Below, piece by piece: positions 1-6,589 of a DNA stretch of 64,000 nucleotides. The stretch is from Acidimicrobiales bacterium (GTDB lineage: Bacteria > Actinomycetota > Acidimicrobiia > Acidimicrobiales > Iamiaceae). Made by a program: the position numbers and the translations under genes. Every line of letters begins with the position of its first letter. Position 1 is the first letter of the stretch. The notes below the pieces were generated by a model. The model searched no databases and was not told the DNA's origin. It saw only the letters and a list, made by a program, of their open reading frames with translations. Where the stretch lies: positions 62,001 to 126,000 of the forward strand of contig DASQKY010000020.1 of the NCBI GenBank assembly GCA_035630295.1, read 5' to 3'.

Positions 1-689
1 GCGGTCTTGACGAGGATCCAGAGGTCGGCGCCGACGCTCGGACGGGCCAGGTAGGCGAGGTCGAGCTCGACCCGCTGCTGGTAGTTGAGGCTGCTGCGCC
101 CGCTCACCTGCCACAACCCGGTCAACCCGGGACGGGCCGAGAGGTAGGCCTCCTGGGCCTGGCGGGAGGCGTACTCGACCAGCTCGGCCTCCACGATCGG
201 GCGAGGGCCGACCATGCTCATGTCACCCTTCAGGACGCTGATGAGCTGGGGGAGCTCGTCCAGGCTGGACGACCGCAGGAAGCGGCCCCACTGGCTCAGC
301 CGGGGGTCCTCGTCGGCCGGCAGCTTGAACCCGTTGACCAGGTACTTGGCGTAGAGCTCGGGATCGGCGTGGAGCCGCGTCTCGGCGTCGACGGCCATGC
401 TGCGGAACTTGCTGATCTCGATCACCCGGCCGCCCTGGCCCACCCTCCGCTGCTTGAAGAAGGCCGGCCCTCCGTCCAAGCGGACGAGGATGAAGAGGAC
501 GAGGACGACGGGGGCCGTCGCCACCAGCAGGACGGAGGCCACCACCACATCGAGGGCCCGCTTCGTGGCCGTGACGGCCCGGGCCGAGCCCGGGGCGAGG
601 GAGCCCGCGCCCGGGCGCGCCGGGTCGCCTTCCGACCGGGCCGAGGCGGGGTCGGTGCTGGGGGAGCTGATGACCTCGGCCGTGCTCAT
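1..689 (-). CDS. Bacterial sugar transferase (undecaprenyl-phosphate sugar phosphotransferase), 3' end beyond window
   Basis: PF02397-type sugar-phosphate transferase, which would load the first sugar-1-phosphate onto undecaprenyl phosphate at the inner face of the membrane. The 229 visible codons show a short disordered N-terminus, one hydrophobic segment (about residues 45-65, VVVASVLLVATAPVVLVLFI), then the family landmarks FKQRRVGQGG, SSSLDELPQL, MSMVGPRPI and RPGLTGLWQVSGRS. The frame is still open at base 1, so the C-terminus is missing. Unlike the transferase at 3310-4782 it lacks the long multi-span N-terminal half, so it is the short PglC/WbaP-C type. The ATG at 689 is the first plausible start; I see no strong ribosome site there. 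Confidence 0.93.
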   Translation of the reverse strand, partial: MSTAEVISSPSTDPASARSEGDPARPGAGSLAPGSARAVTATKRALDVVVASVLLVATAPVVLVLFILVRLDGGPAFFKQRRVGQGGRVIEISKFRSMAVDAETRLHADPELYAKYLVNGFKLPADEDPRLSQWGRFLRSSSLDELPQLISVLKGDMSMVGPRPIVEAELVEYASRQAQEAYLSARPGLTGLWQVSGRSSLNYQQRVELDLAYLARPSVGADLWILVKT

Positions 690-713
690 GACGATGGGTC
701 GTCGGTCTCGACG

Positions 714-732
714 GCCACCGATCGCCGGTGGC
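714..732. promoter_or_regulatory. Inverted repeat in divergent promoter region
   Basis: GCCACCG and CGGTGGC form a perfect 7-bp inverted repeat around ATCGC in the 226-bp gap between the divergent genes starting at 689 (minus) and 916 (plus). It could be an operator or a hairpin in the leader; nothing else in the gap is recognisable. Confidence 0.3.
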
Positions 733-915
733 TTCGAGGCAGCGTGTTCGACCTTTTCCTCCCTGGGCTCGAGACTGAGGAGCAGTCCTGCGACGGGCGA
801 AACCCTAGCAACGTCGGTCCGATGGAGCGACCATCCACAGGCTTGTTCTCCCGCGGTTCACGGACTCCTGCTCGGCGGCTCGCCCCCGGGGCCGGCGGCG
901 GGCAGGCTGGGGTCC

Positions 916-1458
916 ATGGGCCGCACCTACGACGCCGTTCCCGACCACCTGGGCCAGTGGATGGTGGACCAGCCGGTCTACTTCGTGGCCACCGCGCCGC
1001 TGGCCGCCGACGGGCACGTCAACGTGTCGCCCAAGGGCGACGACACCTTCCGGGTCGTATCGCCCCGCGAGGTGGCCTACCTCGACCTGACCGGCAGCGG
1101 GGCCGAGACCATCGCCCACCTCCGCGAGAACGGCCGCCTGACCGTCATGTTCTGCTCCTTCGGCCCGTCGCCGACGATCGTCCGCCTCTACGGCCGGGGC
1201 CGCATCGTCCTGCCGGGTGAGGACCGGTGGGACGAGTTGATCGCACGCTTCCCGGCCCGGACGGGGGCCCGCAGCGTCATCACCCTGGCCGTGGACCGGG
1301 TCAGCACCTCGTGCGGCTACAGCGTGCCGCTCATGGACCTGGTCGGGCCCCGGGACGTCCTCACCGAGTGGGCCGATGGCAAGGGCCCCGAGGCCCTGGA
1401 GGCGTACCGGGCCCAGAAGAACGCCGCCAGCATCGACGGCCTCCCCGCCCTGGGGTGA
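916..1458 (+). CDS. Pyridoxamine 5'-phosphate oxidase-fold protein
   Basis: A 180-residue flavin-binding split-barrel protein. The N-terminal half has the features of this family: PVYFVATAPLAADGHVNVSPKG, then FRVVSPREVAYLDLTGSG and LTVMFCSFGPSP, where the FMN/F420-binding strands lie. Members are often annotated as general-stress or pyridoxamine oxidase-like proteins; the true substrate cannot be read from sequence. I chose the ATG at 916 because upstream codons in the same frame are antisense to the neighbouring sugar transferase and low in complexity. It stands alone, divergent from the transferase, followed by a hairpin at 1462-1482. Confidence 0.88.
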   Translation: MGRTYDAVPDHLGQWMVDQPVYFVATAPLAADGHVNVSPKGDDTFRVVSPREVAYLDLTGSGAETIAHLRENGRLTVMFCSFGPSPTIVRLYGRGRIVLPGEDRWDELIARFPARTGARSVITLAVDRVSTSCGYSVPLMDLVGPRDVLTEWADGKGPEALEAYRAQKNAASIDGLPALG

Positions 1459-1461
1459 GTC

Positions 1462-1482
1462 GTCACCCGCTGCCGGGGTGAC
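1462..1482 (+). terminator. Hairpin after PNPOx-fold gene
   Basis: GTCACCC and GGGTGAC pair perfectly (7 bp) around a 7-base loop, four bases after the stop codon at 1458. There is no U-tract, as is usual for hairpin terminators in this GC range. Confidence 0.5.
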
Positions 1483-1507
1483 CCTCGACGGCGCCGGGGC
1501 CCGTCGG

Positions 1508-1513
1508 TAGGGT
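1508..1513 (+). promoter_or_regulatory. -10 box (TAGGGT) with leader
   Basis: TAGGGT lies 47 bases before the ATG at 1561. Transcription starting about 7 bases downstream would give a 5' leader of roughly 40 bases carrying the GGAGG at 1552-1556. Confidence 0.4.
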
Positions 1514-1551
1514 CGTCGCAGCTTCCCCCGCTGACGCCCACCTTCCGACCG

Positions 1552-1556
1552 GGAGG
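1552..1556 (+). promoter_or_regulatory. Ribosome binding site pointing at ATG 1561
   Basis: GGAGG with 4 bases to the ATG at 1561. That ATG is one frame away from the coiled-coil protein that follows, so this site decides the question of where the gene begins and argues for a frameshift (see the CDS at 1632). Confidence 0.6.
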
Positions 1557-1631
1557 ACCCATGTCCTCAGCGAGCGAAGCCGCTCCACCCTGTACCGAGG
1601 CCTGCAGGCCGTCATCGACGACGAGGAGGCC

Positions 1632-2138
1632 GTGGGCGAGATGCTCTCCCACTTCCCGGCCCGGGACCTCGACGAGCCCGTCACCCGCGACCACCTGCGG
1701 GCCGAGCTGGCCGTCCTCCACCAGCGCATCACCGATCAGGGTGCGGTGATGGCGGTCTCGTTCGCCACCTTGGACCAGAAGATCACCGATCAGGGCGCGA
1801 CCCTCGGGCAGAGGATCACTGATCAGGGCGCGACCCTCGGGCAGAGGATCACTGATCAGGGGGCGACCCTCGGCCAGAGGATCACCGATCAGGGCGCCAG
1901 CCTCGACCAGAAGATCGCCGATCTCGCCATGACGACGAACGACCGCTTCGCCCGCCTCGAGCAGCGGATGGAGGTGGGCTTCGCCGCCGTGGACGTGCGC
2001 TTCGCCGATCTCGAGCAGCGGATGGGTGAGCGGTTCAGCGCCTTCCAGAGGGAGATCAGCGCCGAGATGCGGCGGTGGCACCTGGCCACCCTGATGGTCA
2101 TGGTCGCCATCGCCACCCTGGCCCGGCTGGCCGGTTGA
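1632..2138 (+). CDS. Coiled-coil protein with C-terminal membrane anchor; 5' end probably frameshifted
   Basis: 168 residues if read from the GTG at 1632. The N-terminal block (GEMLSHFPARDLDEPVTRDHLRAEL) resembles small actinobacterial coiled-coil proteins I recall that begin MSERSRxxLY. Here the same frame is open upstream to 1563 and reads VLSERSRSTLYRGLQAVIDDEEAV, but contains no start codon. The only ATG with a ribosome site (1561) is in the +1 frame. A small insertion or deletion within 1564-1571 would join them, for example ATGTCC continuing directly into AGCGAGCGA. Then follow 11-residue repeats ITDQGATLGQR, a second coiled coil (RMEVGFAAVDVRFADLEQRM) and a hydrophobic tail anchor (LATLMVMVAIATLARLAG). 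Function unknown; a tail-anchored oligomeric rod is likely. Confidence 0.75.
   Translation: MGEMLSHFPARDLDEPVTRDHLRAELAVLHQRITDQGAVMAVSFATLDQKITDQGATLGQRITDQGATLGQRITDQGATLGQRITDQGASLDQKIADLAMTTNDRFARLEQRMEVGFAAVDVRFADLEQRMGERFSAFQREISAEMRRWHLATLMVMVAIATLARLAG
1782..1913 (+). repeat. 33-bp tandem repeat, four copies, in frame
   Basis: Units start at 1782, 1815, 1848 and 1881, each coding for ITDQGATLGQR or a close variant (last copy ITDQGASLDQK). A fifth, diverged start (ATCGCCGAT) follows at 1914 and an earlier one lies at 1728. The 33-bp period keeps the frame, so copy number could change without breaking the gene. An 11-residue (hendecad) period fits a slightly right-handed coiled coil. 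Confidence 0.93.
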
Positions 2139-2161
2139 CCGGGGGTCCACCGAGGGCGCCA

Positions 2162-2167
2162 TAGCCT
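2162..2167 (+). promoter_or_regulatory. -10 box TAGCCT, leaderless start at 2174
   Basis: TAGCCT is followed by 6 bases and then the GTG at 2174, with no Shine-Dalgarno sequence. This fits a leaderless mRNA. Confidence 0.5.
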
Positions 2168-2173
2168 GGGGCG

Positions 2174-3280
2174 GTGCACGGGCAGCGGATGGAGCGGGTG
2201 CGGGCCGCCATGGCCGCCCGGGGTGTCGACGTGCTGCTGCTGTCGGTGGGGCCCGACCTGCCATGGCTCACCGGCTACCAGGCCATGCCCCTGGAACGCC
2301 TCACCATGCTGGTCGTGCCCCGGGACGCGGGGGCCACGCTGGTGGTGCCCCGGCTGGAGGCGCCGCGGGTGGTGGAGCGGCCCGACGTGTTCACGGTGGC
2401 CCCCTGGGAGGAGGCCGAGGACCCGGTGGCCCTGGTGGCCCGGCTGACCGGCCCGGCGGCCTCGGTGGCGGTCGGCGACCGCACCTGGGCCCGCTTCCTG
2501 GTCGACCTCCAGGCCGCCCTGCCCCGGGCCGCGTGGGCCCTGGCGTCGACGGTGACCGGGCCCCTCCGGGCCCGTAAGGACCCCGGCGAGGTGGCCGCCC
2601 TGCGAGCCGCGGCCGAGGCCGCCGACCGGGTGGCGGCCCAGCTCCAGGCCGGGGAGGTCCCGCTGGTGGGCCGGACCGAGGCCGAGGTCTCGGCCGACAT
2701 CGGGCGCCGCCTGCTCGACGAGGGCCACCAGCGGGTCAACTTCGCCATCGTGGCCGCCGGGCCCCACGCCGCCAGCCCCCACCACGAACCGGGGCCCAGG
2801 GTGATCGAGCCCGGCCAGGTGGTGCTGTGCGACTTCGGGGGCACCTGGCCCACCGACTCGGGGGCGGGCTACTGCTCCGACATCACCCGGTGCGTCGCGC
2901 TCGGCCCCCCGCCGGCCGAGGTGGCCGAGGCCTACGCCGTCCTGCAGCGGGCCCAGGCCTCGTCGGTGGCCGCCGCCGTCGTGGGCACCAGCTGCGAGGA
3001 CGTCGACGCCGCAGCCCGGGCCCCTCTCACCGCAGATGGCTACGGCGACCGCTTCATCCACCGCACCGGCCACGGCATCGGGGTCGAGGAGCACGAGGAC
3101 CCCTACATCGTGGCCGGCAACGCCGCCCCCCTGGAGGTCGGCCACGCCTTCTCGGTGGAGCCCGGCATCTACACCGCCGGGGCCTGGGGCCTGCGCCTGG
3201 AGGACATCGTGGTGGCCACCGAGGCCGGGCCCCTGGCCCTCAACCGGGCCGACCACGACCTGGTGGTCCTCGACGCTTGA
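2174..3280 (+). CDS. M24-family metallopeptidase (Xaa-Pro aminopeptidase type)
   Basis: 368 residues with the two M24B parts: an N-terminal creatinase-type domain (about 1-140, with DLPWLTGYQAMPLERLTMLV) and a C-terminal pita-bread catalytic domain. The five metal ligands are visible: Asp about 219 (LCDFGG), Asp about 235 (YCSDITR), His about 299 (HRTGHGIG), Glu about 330 (SVEPGIY) and Glu about 342 (LRLEDIV). It would remove an N-terminal residue before proline, in the cytoplasm, using two divalent metals. The GTG at 2174 is favoured by the TAGCCT box six bases upstream; an ATG at 2189 is the alternative. Single gene, convergent with the EPS locus, hairpin between. Confidence 0.93.
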   Translation: MHGQRMERVRAAMAARGVDVLLLSVGPDLPWLTGYQAMPLERLTMLVVPRDAGATLVVPRLEAPRVVERPDVFTVAPWEEAEDPVALVARLTGPAASVAVGDRTWARFLVDLQAALPRAAWALASTVTGPLRARKDPGEVAALRAAAEAADRVAAQLQAGEVPLVGRTEAEVSADIGRRLLDEGHQRVNFAIVAAGPHAASPHHEPGPRVIEPGQVVLCDFGGTWPTDSGAGYCSDITRCVALGPPPAEVAEAYAVLQRAQASSVAAAVVGTSCEDVDAAARAPLTADGYGDRFIHRTGHGIGVEEHEDPYIVAGNAAPLEVGHAFSVEPGIYTAGAWGLRLEDIVVATEAGPLALNRADHDLVVLDA

Positions 3281-3281
3281 C

Positions 3282-3309
3282 GGCGGCCGGGGCCGCCCGA
3301 TCGGCCGCC
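3282..3309. terminator. Bidirectional hairpin between convergent genes
   Basis: GGCGGCCG and CGGCCGCC form a perfect 8-bp stem with a 12-base loop, filling the gap between the stop codons at 3280 (plus) and 3310 (minus). Confidence 0.6.
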
Positions 3310-4782
3310 TTACTGGGCGCCGCGGCGGAAGAGCACCACGGGGAGGGTCTTGGCCAGGATGGCCAGGTCGATGAGCAGCGACCAGTTGTCCACGTAGTAG
3401 AGGTCGAGGCGGGTGTAGTCCTCGAAGCTGGACTCGCTGCGCCCGTTGACCTGCCACATGCCGGTGATGCCGGGCGTGACCCGCAGGCGCTGGGTCAGCA
3501 GGGGGTCCCAGGCCTCGGTCTCGTGCGGCAGGGCGGGCCGGGGCCCGACCATGCTCATCTCGCCCCGCACCACGTTCCAGAGCTGGGGCAGCTCGTCGAT
3601 GGAGGAGCGGCGCAGGAACCGGCCCACTCGGGTGACCCGGGGGTCGTCCCGCATCTTGAACAGCGGTCCGTCGGCCTCGTTGGCGGCCAGCAGCTCGGCC
3701 CGCCGGGCCTCGGCGTCGGCCACCATGGTCCGCAGCTTCAGCACCTGGAACGGCCGCCCGTTGCGCCCCACCCGCACCTGGCGGAACAGCATCGGCCCCG
3801 GGGAGTCGAGGCGGATGGCCACCATGGCCGCGGCGATGAGGGGGCTGGTGGCCACCAGCGTGGTCAGGGCCAGGGCCACGTCGAAGGAGCGCTTGGCCAG
3901 GCGGCGCCACCCCCCGCGCTGGACCGGCTCGACGTACACCACCGGGAAGCGGCCCAGGGGTCGGACCACCAGGCGCTGCGAGGCGATGTCGCGCAGGGTG
4001 GAGGACAGCTCGACGTGGACCCCCCGGTCGAGCAGGTCGCGGGCCAATCGGTTGGTGGTGGTGCTCTCGATGGCCGAGGCGGCGACGATGACCGAGGCCC
4101 GGGGCCGGGAGCGGAGGATCTCGGCCGCGTCGGCCACCGTGCCCAGCAGCGGGACGCCGGGCACCGGCTCGGGGTCGGTGCTGGTGTCGTCGACGAAGCC
4201 CAGCACCCGGTACCCGAGCCAGGTGTCGGTGCGGAGCATGGCCGCCAGCTCGCGGCCCTCGGGGTTGGCCCCGGCGATGACCACGTTGCGGATCAGGCGG
4301 CCGCGGGCCCGCATGGCGCCGAAGGCCCGCCGGGCCACCTCCCGCTCGATCGACATGAGCACCGTCACCACCACGAAGAGCACCACCACCCGCGAGCGGG
4401 GCACCTCCACCCCGCCGAAGTAGGCGGCCAGGACCACGCCCATGGATCCCAGGAAGGTGGCGTTGAGCACCCGGCGGATCTCGTCGATGCGGCGCCCGAT
4501 GAAGCGGATGTTGTAGAGCCGCTGGCCGGACAGGATGGCCAGCCACAGCGGGAGGGTGGCCACGGCCACGAGCAGGAGCTCCAGGTCGGAGCGCCCCGTC
4601 TCTCCCGGGCGGGCCAGGTCGGTGCCCAGCGTGCTCAGGGCCACGGCCGCCAGCACCGTGGCCAGGTCGGCGGCCCCCAGCACCAGCTTGGGGTCGACCC
4701 GGGGCGGCCGGGGCTCGGCCGGGGTCGCTCGCGTCCGGGCGGACACGGCCAGTACGTCGGGGGCTGCTTGGGTGACGGTCAC
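3310..4782 (-). CDS. Polyprenyl glycosylphosphotransferase (exopolysaccharide initiating enzyme)
   Basis: About 490 residues. The N-terminal third holds four or five membrane spans, the middle is a Rossmann-like CoA-binding-type domain (NVVIAGANPEGRELAAML, YRVLGFVDD), and the C-terminal 200 residues are the PF02397 sugar transferase with MLFRQVRVGRNGRPFQVLKL, SSIDELPQLWNVVRGEMSM, GPRPALP and GITGMWQVNGRS. This is the WcaJ/CpsE/WbaP architecture that transfers hexose-1-phosphate to undecaprenyl phosphate and so starts each repeat unit. Start: a GTG at 4818 extends the frame, but the -10 box TACTCT ends right beside it, so transcripts should begin downstream; the GTG at 4782 has AGGA upstream and is preferred. 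It lies 226 bp after the Wzz/kinase gene with its own promoter. Confidence 0.94.
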   Translation of the reverse strand: MTVTQAAPDVLAVSARTRATPAEPRPPRVDPKLVLGAADLATVLAAVALSTLGTDLARPGETGRSDLELLLVAVATLPLWLAILSGQRLYNIRFIGRRIDEIRRVLNATFLGSMGVVLAAYFGGVEVPRSRVVVLFVVVTVLMSIEREVARRAFGAMRARGRLIRNVVIAGANPEGRELAAMLRTDTWLGYRVLGFVDDTSTDPEPVPGVPLLGTVADAAEILRSRPRASVIVAASAIESTTTNRLARDLLDRGVHVELSSTLRDIASQRLVVRPLGRFPVVYVEPVQRGGWRRLAKRSFDVALALTTLVATSPLIAAAMVAIRLDSPGPMLFRQVRVGRNGRPFQVLKLRTMVADAEARRAELLAANEADGPLFKMRDDPRVTRVGRFLRRSSIDELPQLWNVVRGEMSMVGPRPALPHETEAWDPLLTQRLRVTPGITGMWQVNGRSESSFEDYTRLDLYYVDNWSLLIDLAILAKTLPVVLFRRGAQ

Positions 4783-4818
4783 GGGTCCTGCTCTCCCCTC
4801 ACTCGCTGTCAGCCACAC

Positions 4819-4824
4819 AGAGTA
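4819..4824 (-). promoter_or_regulatory. -10 box TACTCT for sugar transferase gene
   Basis: Read on the minus strand, TACTCT lies about 37 bases before the GTG at 4782. The expected start near 4812 gives a leader of about 30 bases. Further upstream, ATTGGGGCGC (4831-4840) and GCGCCCCGAT (4885-4894) form an imperfect inverted repeat of unknown role. Confidence 0.45.
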
Positions 4825-5008
4825 GTCGTTATTGGGGCGCTCGGCACGTTGCGAAGGGGATCTTCCCTGTTCTCATCGGCTGTGGCGCCCCGATCAGGAG
4901 GTTTGGGCGGCGACCACGGTCCGCGTCCGTCGACCACGAGCAGCATCATCCCTGCCACTGAGCGGGTTCGGATCGGGGGCCGGTCGAGCCTGGCTGCCCG
5001 ACCGTCCC

Positions 5009-6544
5009 CTACACCCGGAGCCCGTAGGCCGAGGCGCTGGCCGAGCGCCGGCTGCTGTCGGCGTCGTTGTTCAACGCCGCGCCCACCACCTTGGCCCCGG
5101 CCAGGGCCAGCTCGCTGCCCGCCTCGGTCACCTGGGCGGTGCTGGCCTGGGCCAGGGACACCACCATCAGCGTGGCGTCCAGCATGGGCGCCAGGACCAG
5201 CACGTCGGCCACGGCCAGCACCGGCGGGGTGTCCACGATGACGTGGTCGAAGCCCTGGGCCAGCTCCTCCAGGACCCGGGCCGTGGTGGCCGAGCCCAGC
5301 AGGTCGGTCGGGTTCTCGACCGGCGAGCCCCTGGTGATGACGACCAGGTCGCCCACCCGGCGCTCCACCTCGTCGACGGTGGCCTGGCCGACCAGCAGGT
5401 CGGAGAAGCCCGGGGCGACCGGCAGGTCGAACAGCTCGTCGACCCCGCCCCGCCGCAGGTCGGCCGAGATCAGCAGCACCTTGCGCCCGCCCTGGGCCAT
5501 GGCCACGGCCAGGTTGGCGGCCACGGTGGTCTTGCCCTCGTCGGCCACCGCGCTGGTGATGGCCAGGGTCCGCACCTGGCCGGCCCGGCTGGAGAGCAGC
5601 ACGGAGGTGCGCAGCCGACGGAAGGCGTCGGCCTCGGGCCCGCTGGGGGCGTGGACGGTGACCAGGGCCGTGCCCCGGTGGCGGTAGCGCTCCGGGAACA
5701 CCGGGATGCTGCCCAGGGCGTCGACCCCCAGGGTGCGCTGCAGGTCGGCCGCCCCCCGGACCCTGGTGTCGAGCCGGTCGAGGACGAAGGCCAGGCCCAG
5801 CCCCAGGAGGAGCCCTCCGGCCAGGGCCGCGGCCAGCGTCCGGGCCAGGCCCCGCGGCGCCTCGTCCAGGGGTCGGCGGGCCGGGGTGATGATGGTGCCC
5901 CCGTCGACCACCTCGCTCTGGACACCGGTGAGCTCGGTGGTCAGGTCGCTGAGCGTGTTCTGCTGCTGGTCGATGGCGTTGTCGGCCCGGCGGAACTCCT
6001 CGCTGCCCTCCTCCGCCGCGGCCCGGATCTCCTCCTGGGCGGTGATGCCCTCCCGCACGCTCTCGATGCGGGCCTGGTAGGTGCCGGCCCGCTGCTCGAT
6101 GGCGGCCTGCTGCTCGGATCGCTTCTGGGCGGTGTAGGCCTCGGCGAAGGCCTGGGCCCCCCGTTGGGCCGCGCCCGGGTCCGAGGCCCGGAACGACACG
6201 TCGATGACCCGGGCCTCGGTGGGCGCGGCGGCGCTGACCCGCTGGAGCAGGGACCGGGTGTCGTCGTCGCCGGGCAGGGCCTCGGCCGCCCGTCGGGCCA
6301 CCAGCTCGGACTGGACCACGGCGATCTCGGTCTGGACGTCGGCCGCCTGGATCTGCGGGGTGGTCGCCCCCTCCTCGGCCGGCAGGGCGACGCGCGCCGT
6401 CGACCGGTACACCGCCGGCCGGGTCAGGCCGTAACCCGCCCCGATCAGCAGGCAGGCCAACACCGCGGCCCCGACCACGAGGTAGCGGCGGCGGATCACC
6501 CCCAGGTAGTCACCGAGCTCGACCGAGGACGGCTCAACGGCCAT
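5009..6544 (-). CDS. Wzz-type chain-length regulator fused to BY-kinase (CpsC/D-like)
   Basis: 511 residues. An N-terminal Wzz domain has a transmembrane helix at about 22-42 (YLVVGAAVLACLLIGAGYGL), a long coiled-coil periplasm-facing region (EQQAAIEQRAGTYQARIESV), and a second helix at about 225-245 (LAGGLLLGLGLAFVL). A cytoplasmic P-loop tyrosine-kinase domain follows: Walker A ADEGKTTVAANLA, Walker A' LLISADLRRGG, Walker B HVIVDTPPVLAV. The tail is Ser-rich with a single Tyr (SASAYGLRV) rather than the usual tyrosine cluster, so autophosphorylation may be reduced. It controls polymer length and export. AAGGAGG (6553-6559) sits 8 bases before the ATG. Last gene of the operon running from 14638. 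Confidence 0.93.
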   Translation of the reverse strand: MAVEPSSVELGDYLGVIRRRYLVVGAAVLACLLIGAGYGLTRPAVYRSTARVALPAEEGATTPQIQAADVQTEIAVVQSELVARRAAEALPGDDDTRSLLQRVSAAAPTEARVIDVSFRASDPGAAQRGAQAFAEAYTAQKRSEQQAAIEQRAGTYQARIESVREGITAQEEIRAAAEEGSEEFRRADNAIDQQQNTLSDLTTELTGVQSEVVDGGTIITPARRPLDEAPRGLARTLAAALAGGLLLGLGLAFVLDRLDTRVRGAADLQRTLGVDALGSIPVFPERYRHRGTALVTVHAPSGPEADAFRRLRTSVLLSSRAGQVRTLAITSAVADEGKTTVAANLAVAMAQGGRKVLLISADLRRGGVDELFDLPVAPGFSDLLVGQATVDEVERRVGDLVVITRGSPVENPTDLLGSATTARVLEELAQGFDHVIVDTPPVLAVADVLVLAPMLDATLMVVSLAQASTAQVTEAGSELALAGAKVVGAALNNDADSSRRSASASAYGLRV

Positions 6545-6589
6545 GGCGGGACCCTCCTTGGGAGGCGACGACGAAAGCTGCGATCACGG

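Noticed and set aside
1782-1913. CRISPR-like array from the 33-bp repeats
   Set aside because: The repeats are contiguous without spacers and code in frame.
1317-2264. Minus-strand open frame with a repeated GRALIGDPL motif
   Set aside because: It mirrors the 33-bp tandem repeats of the plus-strand coiled-coil gene and overlaps the PNPOx-fold gene; no start signal or domain.
4783-4818. Upstream GTG at 4818 as start of the sugar transferase
   Set aside because: The -10 box TACTCT directly abuts it, so transcripts should begin downstream, and no ribosome site precedes it.
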